From positions 8,566 to 72,565 of the forward strand of contig JAEZHF010000012.1 in NCBI GenBank assembly GCA_023416745.1: 64,000 nt of DNA, written 5' to 3'. Shown piece after piece: positions 16,886 through 26,227 of this stretch. The DNA is from Bacillota bacterium (lineage in GTDB: Bacteria; Bacillota; Clostridia; Christensenellales; SZUA-584). The translations under genes and the position numbers were made by a program. The stretch's first letter is position 1. The number at the start of each line of letters is the position of its first letter. Under the pieces are notes generated by a model, which had not been told where the DNA came from, did not search any database, and worked only from the letters and a program-made list of their open reading frames with translations.

Positions 16886-18400
16886 TTATGCCTCCAGAGC
16901 CTCCACTGCTTCCGTTCCGGCAGCGTCCGTATCTTCGCCAAATACCTTCTCGATGTGCACCGCGTCGAACTTCTTGGTGATCAGGCTCACCACCGGCGTC
17001 ACGATCAGCGAGGCGATCATCGCGATGGAACCGATCGCCGGCGCGCTCATCCACGCGGGCAGCAGCTTCGCCGAGCCCAGTATCATCAGCGGAATCACGA
17101 TGATAAGACCGGTGAATATGCCTGCCCAGGCGCCCGCCTTGGTCATGCCCTTCCAGCGCACGCCTAACAGGAACGGCGCGAGGAAGCAGCCCGACAGCGC
17201 GCCCCACGAGTATCCCATCAGCGTATAGATTGCCGCGGGCTTCAAAAGCGCAATCACCAGCGATATCAGCACAAATACCGCGCAAAGAACACGCATCAGC
17301 GCCATTACGCTCTTATCCTTCATCTTGGGCTTCATCACGCCTTTCACGAGATCCATCGATATCGATGAAGACGACACCAGCACCAGCGACGATAGCGTGG
17401 ACATCGATGCCGCCAATATCAGCACCAATATCAGGCCCATTAGTGTCGTCGGCAAAGCCGCCTTCATCACCTCAGGCATGATGGCGTCCGCACCCGCTTC
17501 CGGCATCGTGTTGCTTAAGAACAACCGCCCGAACGTGCCCACGAAATATGCCGCGCCGCCCACCAGCAGCGCAAACAGCGTGGAAATGCGCGTCCCTCTC
17601 TTGATGGCTTGCACATCTTTGATCGCATAGAATTTGTGTACCATCTGCGGCAGCCCCCACGTACCCAGGCTGGTCAGTATTATCAGCGATATCAGAAGCA
17701 CAACACTGTTGCCGTTGAACACCGAAGTCAGCATCGGGGCGATCGTGGCCACACGTGAGAGACCTTCAGCCACACCGCCCACCAGCGGGTTGGCCAGTAT
17801 AAACACCAGCATCAGTATGACGCCAACGATCATGATCAGGCCCTGTACAAAGTCGGTCAGCGCGGTGGCGATATAACCGCCCGCCAGCAGATATCCCGCG
17901 GTAAACACCGCCATACCCACCATGCACCAGACATACGGGATCCCAAACGCGCTTTCAAAGAAATATCCGAGCCCTTGATAAACGCTCGCGCAGTAAGGCG
18001 CAAGGAATATGAATATCACCAGAGCCGCTACAATCTTAAGGCCGCGGGAATTATATCGCTTCAGAAAAAAGTCGGGCATCGTGGACGCATCCAGCCGGTG
18101 CGTGATGCGCCGCGTGGGCTTGGCCAGCAGCTTCCACGCCAGCCATGTGCCGATAAAAGCATTGGCAATGCCGATCCATGTGGCCGACAGACCGATGCCC
18201 CAGCCAAAGTTGCCCGCGTAACCCACAAACATGACCGCAGAAAAATAAGTTGTGCCGTACGCAAATGCCGACATCCATGGCCCCATCTTCCGGCCCCCCA
18301 GAAAAAAATCGTCTGTGGTTTTTGTTTTTCGGTGCGTAAAAAAGGCTACAAAGACAAGGAACAATGCATAAATACAAATGATAATAATTTGAGATGCCAT
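16886..18400 (-). CDS. Sodium:solute symporter (SSS/PutP family)
   Basis: 504 residues with about 13 membrane segments. SSS hallmarks include DDFFLGGRKMGPW near the N-terminus, AYGTTYFSAVMFVGYAG in TM2-3, GGYIATALTDFVQG, and the serine-rich TM9 region STLSSLVLVSSSSISMD, which forms the Na2 site. The substrate (proline, pantothenate, a sugar or an organic acid) cannot be assigned. The acidic C-terminal tail is EDTDAAGTEAVEALEA. It is monocistronic, with its own terminator. Confidence 0.92.
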   Translation of the reverse strand: MASQIIIICIYALFLVFVAFFTHRKTKTTDDFFLGGRKMGPWMSAFAYGTTYFSAVMFVGYAGNFGWGIGLSATWIGIANAFIGTWLAWKLLAKPTRRITHRLDASTMPDFFLKRYNSRGLKIVAALVIFIFLAPYCASVYQGLGYFFESAFGIPYVWCMVGMAVFTAGYLLAGGYIATALTDFVQGLIMIVGVILMLVFILANPLVGGVAEGLSRVATIAPMLTSVFNGNSVVLLISLIILTSLGTWGLPQMVHKFYAIKDVQAIKRGTRISTLFALLVGGAAYFVGTFGRLFLSNTMPEAGADAIMPEVMKAALPTTLMGLILVLILAASMSTLSSLVLVSSSSISMDLVKGVMKPKMKDKSVMALMRVLCAVFVLISLVIALLKPAAIYTLMGYSWGALSGCFLAPFLLGVRWKGMTKAGAWAGIFTGLIIVIPLMILGSAKLLPAWMSAPAIGSIAMIASLIVTPVVSLITKKFDAVHIEKVFGEDTDAAGTEAVEALEA

Positions 18401-18499
18401 AAAAATTCCATCCTTCCATACTTCTTTTTGGGCAACAAAAAAAGTCCTGCCGTTCTACAATAATACCCGTCAGTATTTTACTACACACCCATGAATAGT

Positions 18500-19318
18500 T
18501 CAACCGGAATTTTTACGCACGCCGGCCGCTTTTTCCTCGCCGCCGGCATCCAGCAGCCGCTTGATGTCTTCAATACGCGCCCGCGCCGTCTCCTCACCGA
18601 TGGCCAGCATCTCCTCAACGCTTTTCAAGCTGTGGCGTGCGTAGCTGTCCAGCTTGGGCCGCAGCATGATATCGGCACACTTTTCGCAGATCTGGCTGTT
18701 GATGTTGATGCTGAGGTTATAAGCCGTCAGAAAAACATCCACGCGCCGCACGCTGCTGGTGCCGCGGCCGCGGTCCGAATTCAGGTTAATGCCGACTACT
18801 TTCTCAGCACCCATATCCTTAAGCTCCTGTGTGGGTATGCTGCGCAGCGTACCGCCATCAATATACAGCTTTTCACCTATGCGCACCGGCGCGAAAACAC
18901 CGGGCACCGCGCAGCTCGCGGACAGCGCCTTGGAGACGCTGCCGGAACAAAGCGTTTCCAGTACGCCCCGCTCAAGCTCCACCGCCACCGCACAAAACGG
19001 CCTGTTCAGTTCGTCAAATTGCATGTCCTTTAAAAAGCAGTCGGCCAGCCGCTCGATGATCTCGGGGCTCATGTATGTCAGCAGCGCCGGCCTCTTGGGC
19101 AGCACGTTCTTGTCCTTTATGTTCAATACAAAGTCATACAGTTTTCCCCACGGTATGTCCGCGGCGTACAGTGCGCCTGCGATGGCCGCCGCCGAGTTGC
19201 CCGCCACATAGTCAAAATTGATGCCGTGCTCCTGCAATACGCGTATCACCCCCAGATGCGCGATCCCCCGCGTGCCGCCACCGCCGAAAGCAATGCCGCT
19301 TTTCCCTGATTTTCTCAA
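18500..19318 (-). CDS. Patatin-like phospholipase family protein
   Basis: 272 residues. The oxyanion loop FGGGGTRG (11-18), nucleophile Ser42 in GNSAA and catalytic Asp154 in the DGG motif give a Ser-Asp dyad. The usual G-x-S-x-G reads G-N-S-A-A, so the last Gly is Ala, which may matter in the tight nucleophile elbow. No signal peptide is visible, so it is probably cytoplasmic (RssA-like) and acts on membrane lipids. It is monocistronic, between the symporter and the serpins. Confidence 0.9.
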   Translation of the reverse strand: MRKSGKSGIAFGGGGTRGIAHLGVIRVLQEHGINFDYVAGNSAAAIAGALYAADIPWGKLYDFVLNIKDKNVLPKRPALLTYMSPEIIERLADCFLKDMQFDELNRPFCAVAVELERGVLETLCSGSVSKALSASCAVPGVFAPVRIGEKLYIDGGTLRSIPTQELKDMGAEKVVGINLNSDRGRGTSSVRRVDVFLTAYNLSININSQICEKCADIMLRPKLDSYARHSLKSVEEMLAIGEETARARIEDIKRLLDAGGEEKAAGVRKNSG

Positions 19319-19514
19319 CGCCTCTACACCTCACTAAAGCATACACCCACATTTTTATGCGCATCGTCGTCCCGTTAGGTGGGCAGTTAATTATTTATTC
19401 GTAACTTTTTTCCAATATTCTTATAATATGATTAGTCCCTTTTTGCTTTTTCGGAACCTTGGGCTAAAAAGATGCGTCTTACAGAATGTAAATCCATATG
19501 AGGAGGACTCATAC

Positions 19515-20825
19515 TTGTTCAGAAAACTTATTACGATTGTGTTCGTGCTAACGCTTATACTCACCGCATGCTCCGCCCCTGAAGCGCCCGAACCGGCCTC
19601 CGATCCGCAAACCACCGGCTCCGCTGCCAATGCGCCTGCCGATCCCGCAGTATCGATGCAAACTGTGGCATACCGCGCGCAGCTTGCCGCCCAGCCCATT
19701 GAGCCGCTGCCTGACTCCTTCGTTTCCGGTATCAACGGCTTTGGTTTTGCGGCGGCGCCGCAGCTTTTCAACGCAAGCAGCAATCTGGCTTTTTCACCCG
19801 CCAGCCTCACGCTGGCGCTCAGCATGACACGCGAAGGCGCGGCAGGCGAAACGAAAACCGAGATGTCACAAACGCTTGGGCTATCCGGCCTGACTGACGA
19901 AGAGATCAGGGCCGCCAGCCGTTCTCTGATGTGGCGTGCCAACACCGGCGGCATGGAAGCGGCCAATGCCGTCTGGCTGTCGCAGGACTACACGTTCAGC
20001 GAACCCTTCCTCACCGCCGCCATGCAGGACTATTTCGCGGACGCGTTCCCGCTCATTATCCCCGGCGCAAAAGATGCCGTTAACGCCTGGGCGAACGAGA
20101 AAACGCACGGGCGTATCCGGAAGATAATTGACGATGAGGTACACAGCGGCTCCCCCATACTGCTCGCCAACGCCCTGTATTTTTTGGGCGACTGGGAGCG
20201 TCCCTTTGAAGCCAGCGATACCGCAGACGGCGAATTCGCCGCGCCGGACGGCCCTGTCACCGTGCCCTTCATGCGCAGCGACCGCGGGGTGCCCTACTAT
20301 GCGAATGACGACTTCTCCATGATCTCGCTGTTCTTCAAAGGCGAAGCGGATCAGGGCAGGTATGCAATGGCCTTCATATTGCCCGCCGAAGACAAATCTT
20401 TGGCCGATCTGCTGCCCCGCCTTACTGCCGACACCTTCAAATCGGCATTATCTGAAGCGATGGAGCAGGAGGTGTGGATACGCCTGCCCAAGTTTGAGTT
20501 TGAATACTTCACCGAAATGCGGGATACGCTCATACAACTTGGCATGGGGCAGGCATTCAGCCGTGATGCCGACTTCTCCGCGATGACGAAACAGATCAAC
20601 GGCATCTACATCTCCAATGTATTGCACAAGTGCTATGTCCGCATTGATGAGTTGGGCGCGGAGGCTGCCGCTGTTACCGTGGTGGAGATGCGAGACGGCG
20701 CAGCGATGCAGATAAACGAACCGCCCAAGTTCTACGCGGACCGCCCGTTCCTGTTCGCCATCTACTCGCAAGAGGACGGCGCAATCGCTTTCCTCGGCGC
20801 GGTCAACAACCCGTTGCAGAAATAA
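19515..20825 (+). CDS. Serpin-family protease inhibitor lipoprotein (first of a tandem pair)
   Basis: 436 residues from TTG 19515. GAGGAGG lies 8 bases upstream, and the frame then starts with a lipoprotein signal (LFRKLITIVFVLTLILTAC, Cys19). A Pro/Ala-rich linker follows (about 20-50). The serpin fold is complete: NLAFSPASLTLALSM, MWRANTGGMEAANAVWL, NAWANEKTHGRI, then the hinge GAEAAAVTVVE and the terminal FYADRPFLFAIYS. An inhibitory-type hinge (small residues, EAAA) suggests a true inhibitor. The P1 residue in the loop after VVE (MRDGAAMQ) is uncertain. It would sit on the outer face of the membrane and trap extracellular serine or cysteine proteases. Confidence 0.94.
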   Translation: MFRKLITIVFVLTLILTACSAPEAPEPASDPQTTGSAANAPADPAVSMQTVAYRAQLAAQPIEPLPDSFVSGINGFGFAAAPQLFNASSNLAFSPASLTLALSMTREGAAGETKTEMSQTLGLSGLTDEEIRAASRSLMWRANTGGMEAANAVWLSQDYTFSEPFLTAAMQDYFADAFPLIIPGAKDAVNAWANEKTHGRIRKIIDDEVHSGSPILLANALYFLGDWERPFEASDTADGEFAAPDGPVTVPFMRSDRGVPYYANDDFSMISLFFKGEADQGRYAMAFILPAEDKSLADLLPRLTADTFKSALSEAMEQEVWIRLPKFEFEYFTEMRDTLIQLGMGQAFSRDADFSAMTKQINGIYISNVLHKCYVRIDELGAEAAAVTVVEMRDGAAMQINEPPKFYADRPFLFAIYSQEDGAIAFLGAVNNPLQK

Positions 20826-20844
20826 CCGTCAGGAGGAAACTGTG

Positions 20845-22071
20845 ATGAAGAAACTGCTGCTGTTGGTACTGGCCGCCGCGCTGCTGCTCGGCGCATGCGC
20901 CAGCGCCGCTGCCGGATATGAGGGCAAGCTGACCGAACAGACGATAGGGCCGCTGGTGGACGTCTTCGTCCGGGGCATCGGCGACTTTGGCTTTTCCGCG
21001 GCGTCAGCGCTATACACCACGGATGAAAACCTCGCGCTGTCCCCTGTCAGCATTGAGCTGGCATTGTGCCTCGCGCGCGCCGGAGCCAATGGAACCACCA
21101 AGGACGAGATGTCCGCCGCGCTGCGCCTGCCCGGTCTGTCCGACGACGAAATCGCAGCCGCGTGCAAAGCGCTGATGTGGCGCGCCAACACCGGCGGCAT
21201 GGAAGCGGCCAACGCGCTGTGGCTGCTGGACGGCTACGACTACAAGGACGACTACATCAAAACGGGCACTGAAGATTACATGGCGGACTTAAAGCCGCTG
21301 GTTATACCCGGTGCAATGGATGCCATCAACGCGTGGGCAGACGAAAAAACGCACGGCCGCATCAACAGGATACTGCAGCAGGAGCCCGGCGCCGATACGC
21401 GCCTGATCATCACCAACGCGCTGTATTACCTTGGCGAATGGGAGCTGCCTTTTGCGGCATACAGAACGTACGACGGCGATTTCGCCACGCCAAACGGTTC
21501 CGCGGCCGTGTCCTACATGAAAAGCGAGTGGCATGTGCCTTATTACGCCAATGCTGATTTCTCGATGATCACACTGCGCTTCAAATCCAAAGCGGACGAG
21601 GGCCGTTACGCGATGGCGTTCCTGCTGCCCGCCCAAGGCGCCTCCGTCGCCGATTTGCTCTCTTCAATGAACGGGGCCGCTTTTCAAACCGCACTGCAAA
21701 GCACCGAGGAACAGGAGGTCTGGATTCGCCTGCCCAAGTTTGAGTTCGAGTGCTTCACTCCGCTGAACGATACGCTGCAGAACATGGGGATAATAAAAGC
21801 ATTCTCGCCCTTTGATGCGGATTTCTCAGGCGTGACCGATTACGAAGAGCTTTTCATCTCAGATGTGCTGCATAAGTGCTACATCCGCGTGGATGAAAAA
21901 GGCGCGGAGGCCGCCGCCGTCACTGTGGTGGAAGAACCGGCTGCCGAAGCACCCAGCGAGGAGCTGCCGCCGCAGTTCTACGCTGACCGCCCCTTTATAT
22001 TCGCCATCTATTCGTTGGAGGACGGCGCTATCGCCTTCCTCGGCGCGGTTAACGATCCGTCGCAGAAATAA
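20845..22071 (+). CDS. Serpin-family protease inhibitor lipoprotein (second of a tandem pair)
   Basis: 408 residues from ATG 20845 (AGGAGG 8 bases upstream; GTG 20842 is a poorer option). Lipobox LLLGAC, Cys18. The fold matches the preceding serpin closely (MWRANTGGMEAANALWL, NAWADEKTHGRI, FYADRPFIFAIYS). The hinge is KGAEAAAVTVVE. The reactive loop differs completely: EPAAEAPSEEL instead of MRDGAAMQINE. The gene begins 19 bases after its neighbour stops, so this is a tandem duplication in one operon with diverged specificity. Confidence 0.94.
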   Translation: MKKLLLLVLAAALLLGACASAAAGYEGKLTEQTIGPLVDVFVRGIGDFGFSAASALYTTDENLALSPVSIELALCLARAGANGTTKDEMSAALRLPGLSDDEIAAACKALMWRANTGGMEAANALWLLDGYDYKDDYIKTGTEDYMADLKPLVIPGAMDAINAWADEKTHGRINRILQQEPGADTRLIITNALYYLGEWELPFAAYRTYDGDFATPNGSAAVSYMKSEWHVPYYANADFSMITLRFKSKADEGRYAMAFLLPAQGASVADLLSSMNGAAFQTALQSTEEQEVWIRLPKFEFECFTPLNDTLQNMGIIKAFSPFDADFSGVTDYEELFISDVLHKCYIRVDEKGAEAAAVTVVEEPAAEAPSEELPPQFYADRPFIFAIYSLEDGAIAFLGAVNDPSQK

Positions 22072-22154
22072 AAAAGGCTCCGGATTGGCTCCGGGGCACA
22101 ATATACGACTACGCAGGGGCGGCCGCTGTGCCGCCTCTTACTTTCGTCAGCGGA

Positions 22155-22424
22155 TTATATCCGGTGCATCGCGTCGAATATCTCCTCGCGCATAATGCGG
22201 ATGTCCATGCATATGTCGCGTGCCGTCTCACTCAGCTTGTCGGAGAGCTCGGCAAACGGCAGCTTGCTGCCCGATAGGTCCACCAGCATGATCATCGCAA
22301 AATAATCCTGGAGCACCGTCTGGCTGATATCCAGTATGTTAACACCGTATACCGACAGCGCAGCCGACACCCCTGCGATAATGCCCGTCTTGTCCCGTCC
22401 CGTTACCGTCACAATCGCTTTCAT
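22155..22424 (-). CDS. ACT-domain protein (UPF0237 type)
   Basis: 89 residues covering one ACT domain and a short helix. It opens KAIVTVTGRDKTGIIAGVSAAL, the pattern of GcvR-like/UPF0237 proteins that bind amino acids or similar ligands. No catalytic domain is attached. The start has GGAGG upstream. It lies 12 bases after the LOG-family gene and is the last gene of the UPF0316-LOG-ACT operon. Confidence 0.88.
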   Translation of the reverse strand: MKAIVTVTGRDKTGIIAGVSAALSVYGVNILDISQTVLQDYFAMIMLVDLSGSKLPFAELSDKLSETARDICMDIRIMREEIFDAMHRI

Positions 22425-22436
22425 GTCTTTCCTCCG

Positions 22437-23015
22437 TTACTTAAATAACTCGTTCTTGATATACACTTCAGGCTGGTAATTCTCGATATAGGCCAGCGCC
22501 TCGTCAATTTCGCTGAACACGCCGTACATCCGCAGCGCCTTGGACGAAGCAAATCCCTGTTCAGCCGCCATGTCAAACTGCCTGACCAGAGGATCGTAAT
22601 ACCCGTTGATGTTCAGTATCACCACCGGCTTGGTGTGATACATCAGCAGCCGCAGCGCAATGATCTCCAGCACCTCCTCAAACGTGCCGAAGCCCCCGGG
22701 CAGCGCGATAAACGCGTCCGATTTGTCCTCCATCAGCGCTTTGCGTTCACGCATCGTGCGCGTCACAAACAGCTCGGTGCAGCCGTCATACACCACGCCG
22801 TCCACGTCCATCTTCTCGGGTATCACGCCGATGACTCTGCCGCCCGCTTGGGTCGCGCCGCGTGCCGCAGCGCCCATCAGCCCATATCCGCCCGCACCGT
22901 ACACAAGACCGATGCCCCGCTGTGCCAGCGCGCGGCCCAGCTCCGCCGCCTTATTCATATAGACGTCGTCCAGCAATTCGCTGCTCGACGCGTACACACA
23001 TACATTCTTGATCAT
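22437..23015 (-). CDS. LOG-family protein (TIGR00730; nucleotide phosphoribohydrolase)
   Basis: 192-residue Rossmann-like enzyme. The family signature PGGFGTFEE lies at about 106-114, with the preceding GAGGYGLMGAAARGA loop (about 40-54). Members cleave nucleoside 5'-monophosphates (AMP or cytokinin ribotides) to base and ribose 5-phosphate. In bacteria without cytokinins this usually means nucleotide turnover. It overlaps the UPF0316 gene by 4 bases. Confidence 0.9.
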   Translation of the reverse strand: MIKNVCVYASSSELLDDVYMNKAAELGRALAQRGIGLVYGAGGYGLMGAAARGATQAGGRVIGVIPEKMDVDGVVYDGCTELFVTRTMRERKALMEDKSDAFIALPGGFGTFEEVLEIIALRLLMYHTKPVVILNINGYYDPLVRQFDMAAEQGFASSKALRMYGVFSEIDEALAYIENYQPEVYIKNELFK

Positions 23016-23554
23016 TTCTTTATAAACCCGCCGTTAATCGTCCGTATGTCGTTCACCGTGATCACCGCGTTGCACAGTCGCTGTTTGATCAAAGCCACCG
23101 CCGCCGGTATGCTCTTTCGCTTCAGATGCAGCATCAGTATCTCGCGTTTACCCGTCTTTCCTTCGCCCTCCAGCAGCGTCACAGCGAAACCCTTCTCACG
23201 CAGTGCATTCGCGAGGCACTCCGCCTCATCATCCGCGTTAACGATCACCTGTATCGAGCTTAAGCCAAACGCCAGCTTGCTCTCAATCCATGACCCGACA
23301 TAGTTGCCCAGAGCAAACGCCACCGCAAAAACGAGACAGCGCAGCAGGTCCTCCTGAAACCCCACCAGCACAGTGCCCGTCACCACCAGCCACAGTGACA
23401 CCTCAAAGAAGCCGGTGATAGAACCCTTCACGCGCTCGCCGCGGTTGATCAGCACAATGCGAACGGTGGCCACCGCGACTTCGATAATCTTGCCGAAGAA
23501 GACAAACAGGTATAGCCAAACGCTTGGTTTTGTTAAAAAATCAGGTAAATTCAT
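23012..23554 (-). CDS. UPF0316 (DUF2179/DUF5698) membrane protein
   Basis: 180 residues from ATG 23554 (GGAG 6 bases upstream). Three membrane segments (about 13-35, 42-62, 66-90) carry the family motif EVAVATVRIVLINRGER. A cytoplasmic DUF2179 domain follows (about 95-170). Function is unknown; DUF2179 domains elsewhere act as ligand-sensing modules. It is the first gene of the operon that continues with LOG and ACT. Confidence 0.88.
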   Translation of the reverse strand: MNLPDFLTKPSVWLYLFVFFGKIIEVAVATVRIVLINRGERVKGSITGFFEVSLWLVVTGTVLVGFQEDLLRCLVFAVAFALGNYVGSWIESKLAFGLSSIQVIVNADDEAECLANALREKGFAVTLLEGEGKTGKREILMLHLKRKSIPAAVALIKQRLCNAVITVNDIRTINGGFIKK

Positions 23555-23583
23555 CACAAACTCCTTTGTTCGTTCAAGCTGTC

Positions 23584-23612
23584 ATTATAGCACCCAAACA
23601 ACCGCCTTTCAA
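23584..23612 (-). promoter_or_regulatory. Promoter of the UPF0316-LOG-ACT operon
   Basis: On the minus strand TTGAAA (23607-23612), 17-base spacer, TATAAT (23584-23589), about 30 bases before the start codon. An ideal vegetative promoter. Confidence 0.75.
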
Positions 23613-23844
23613 GTCCGCAACCCTATATTATCCACGCAAGCGCGTATCTGGCAGGACTTTGCCAAGACTTCAGATGTGAGAAATCAAAACGCACGAACCT
23701 GTGCTTTTTTCGGGACAGACGCGCGCTATACTACAAACATCGGCGGAACCTCTCCGCCCGTATTGCAGCAGATAACCCCCTGCTCACAATACCCCTATCG
23801 GAGGCAGCGCATAAGCGTCCACCTCCTTTTTCTTTGTTGCCGCA

Positions 23845-26214
23845 TCAGCCGATGATAGCTACTGTACCCGCCGCGCCGTCCACGCTCACCATATCGCCGG
23901 TGCGAATCACCTCGGTCGCGTAAGCCACGCCCGACACCAGCGGCAGCGCGTATTCCCGGGCTACAACAGCCCCGTGCGACAGCGCCGAACCCACCTCGGT
24001 CACCAGCGCGCCCAGCATGCAGTAATACGGCGACCATCCGATGTCGGTGAATGCCGCCACCATGATCTCACCCGGCTCAAGGCTGTTGGCGTCGTCCACG
24101 CTGTGCACCACGCGCGCCCGCCCCGTCGCCGTCCCGCGGCTGATCGACGTTCCGGCAAACACCGCCTTTCCCTCCGCCGGTCTGATCACAACCGGTTTGG
24201 GCCGCGGCCGCCCAACGCATACCTCATCGTACCGGAAAGTCTTCTGCTGCTCCAACAGCCGCCGCCGCGCCATCGCCCGTTTCACCAGCCCCGCCTCGCA
24301 GCCGTCCACCAGCCGCACCAGCTCATCATGCGTCAGGAAGAACACCAGATCCGCATCGGGCAGCAGGCCGTCCCGTACCATCAGCGCCGCCAGATGCCGG
24401 TACGCCGTCTTAAACTTATCAACGATGCGGATGCTCTGGGACTTGGTGTATTCGCGGTTCACCACGCCCTTGCGCGCCTGCCCAATGATGCTGCGCGTCA
24501 TCCAACCCAGGAGACCCTTTTTATCCGCCAGCAGCGCGTCGATGTTTTGTTCCACCGCTTTGGCCTTGGGCGGCTCCTTCGCGCCGGTGGATATTACCGT
24601 CTTTAAGTAGTTGCACAGGCTCTCCTCATCCGCATGCCATGAGGGGCTGCGCAGTTCCGCCTCGCGTATCGCGCGGTGACCGTGCCGCTTGAGGAAATCT
24701 TCAAGCGCCGCCCGGCTCTCCGGCCCGCATGTCTTGATATATTCCGCCAGCTCCTTCGCGCCGAGGGCGGCGATATCCGGCTTCTCGGCAATCAATGCCC
24801 TAGCCGTCCGCCGCAGCGAGCGCAGTATGTCCACGCTCTCGATGCCGTCGATATCCTCCAGCACGCCCGCGATCTTCGCCTTGGCGGTGTCCGCGTCCAT
24901 GCCGTCCGCCATCAGTATCAGAAACAGCGCGCTGCTCATCGAGCCCGAATGCCCCGACGTGATGTAATGCAGCCAAAACGCCTCGTTGTTCATCCACAGC
25001 CGATCGGTTATCTCCTTCAGCTGTTCCTGCGGTGTTTCGCGGACGGGTATCTCCGCGTTGTCCGCGAAATCTTTAAGCTTTTTACAAGCCTGCCCGGTAC
25101 GCAGCAGCAATGAAAAATACTTTCTTGCGCCGTTCATCTTAGAAAGGCCCGACACTTTTGGCACCGGTGGCTTGGGAACATCCTCCAGCAGCCGTCCACA
25201 CAGGCTCAGCTCCACACCCTCCCTGGTGGCACCCACCACATGATCAGCAATGGCGTAGAGCGACGATATGTTGATAAACAGATGGTTGCCGAAATTGGGC
25301 AGACAGCTGCCTGGCGGTAAGTCGTCAATATGCTTGACACCGCCCACATGCGATATCATCTTGCGCATGCCGTAGTCGATACCGTATACGCTGGTGGAAA
25401 TGGACAGCGGCGTCACCGCACCGGGCAGCATTTCGCCCACGTTGCATGTGGTCACCACGTCATCGTCCTTCACGTCCGTGTTGTCCAGTTCGAACGCGTC
25501 CGGATCATCCGTCACCGTGATGGGCCGCGCCTGCAGCCAGAACACCTCGGCGCCCTTCGCCGCCCACTCGATATCCAGCTCACAGCCAAAGTGCGCCTTT
25601 GCTTTCAGCGCCCCCGCCGCGATAATTTGCACCTGCTCCGCCGTCAGGAAGCTATTGCCCAGCGCGGTCAGTGCCGCCTCGTTCACGCGCACTGACGCCG
25701 CCTCGGCGTGGCCGGACACCAGCGCCTCGCCCAAACCCTCCACTGCCTCAATCAGCAGGCCGCCGCGCCCGTCCGGATGCTGAGTAAAGCACACGCCGGA
25801 AACGTCCGCGTCCGCCATCGCCTGCACCACCGCGCACATGCGCTGGCTCTTTGCCCCGCCGAATGTGGCCGCGTACTTGACGGCCATGGCGCTGTGCAGT
25901 GAGGCCGCGCATCCCTTCACCGCCTGCCACACCGCCTCAGCGCCCTCCACATTCAGATACGTACTGTATTGCCCCGCGCTGGAAAAATCCGCCCCGTCCT
26001 CCGCCGTCGCGGAAGAGCGCACCGCCACCTTTCCCAGCCCCGTCGTTTCATAATACGCCGCCGCGTCGTCTGCCGCCGTGTCCGCACCTGCGTCCGTCAC
26101 AATGAAGCCGTCCGGCACATTGAGGCCGCACTCCGCCAGATAATACAGGCCGCGCGCCTTGCCGCCCACGTTCGAGAGTTCTGCCTCGGGTATCTGTGTG
26201 ATCCTGTATATCAT
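23845..26214 (-). CDS. Rifampicin-phosphotransferase / PEP-synthase-like dikinase
   Basis: 789 residues in the order of rifampicin phosphotransferase: an N-terminal PEP/pyruvate-dikinase ATP-grasp domain (about 1-240; VRSSATAEDGADFSSAGQY, LQARPI), a long helical middle domain, and a C-terminal swivelling phosphohistidine domain with SHGAVVARE (His about 747). Enzymes of this layout split ATP to AMP and Pi and pass the beta-phosphate via His to an acceptor. The acceptor may be a drug, pyruvate or another alcohol. It is shorter than RPH and than PEP synthase. The partner gene ends 13 bases upstream. The substrate is not known to me. Confidence 0.85.
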   Translation of the reverse strand: MIYRITQIPEAELSNVGGKARGLYYLAECGLNVPDGFIVTDAGADTAADDAAAYYETTGLGKVAVRSSATAEDGADFSSAGQYSTYLNVEGAEAVWQAVKGCAASLHSAMAVKYAATFGGAKSQRMCAVVQAMADADVSGVCFTQHPDGRGGLLIEAVEGLGEALVSGHAEAASVRVNEAALTALGNSFLTAEQVQIIAAGALKAKAHFGCELDIEWAAKGAEVFWLQARPITVTDDPDAFELDNTDVKDDDVVTTCNVGEMLPGAVTPLSISTSVYGIDYGMRKMISHVGGVKHIDDLPPGSCLPNFGNHLFINISSLYAIADHVVGATREGVELSLCGRLLEDVPKPPVPKVSGLSKMNGARKYFSLLLRTGQACKKLKDFADNAEIPVRETPQEQLKEITDRLWMNNEAFWLHYITSGHSGSMSSALFLILMADGMDADTAKAKIAGVLEDIDGIESVDILRSLRRTARALIAEKPDIAALGAKELAEYIKTCGPESRAALEDFLKRHGHRAIREAELRSPSWHADEESLCNYLKTVISTGAKEPPKAKAVEQNIDALLADKKGLLGWMTRSIIGQARKGVVNREYTKSQSIRIVDKFKTAYRHLAALMVRDGLLPDADLVFFLTHDELVRLVDGCEAGLVKRAMARRRLLEQQKTFRYDEVCVGRPRPKPVVIRPAEGKAVFAGTSISRGTATGRARVVHSVDDANSLEPGEIMVAAFTDIGWSPYYCMLGALVTEVGSALSHGAVVAREYALPLVSGVAYATEVIRTGDMVSVDGAAGTVAIIG

Positions 26215-26227
26215 GATCTGCCTCCCG

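Noticed and set aside
22073..22100. Possible terminator after the second serpin
   Set aside because: The GGCTCCGG copies are direct, not inverted, and only a 5-bp stem forms with no T run after it.
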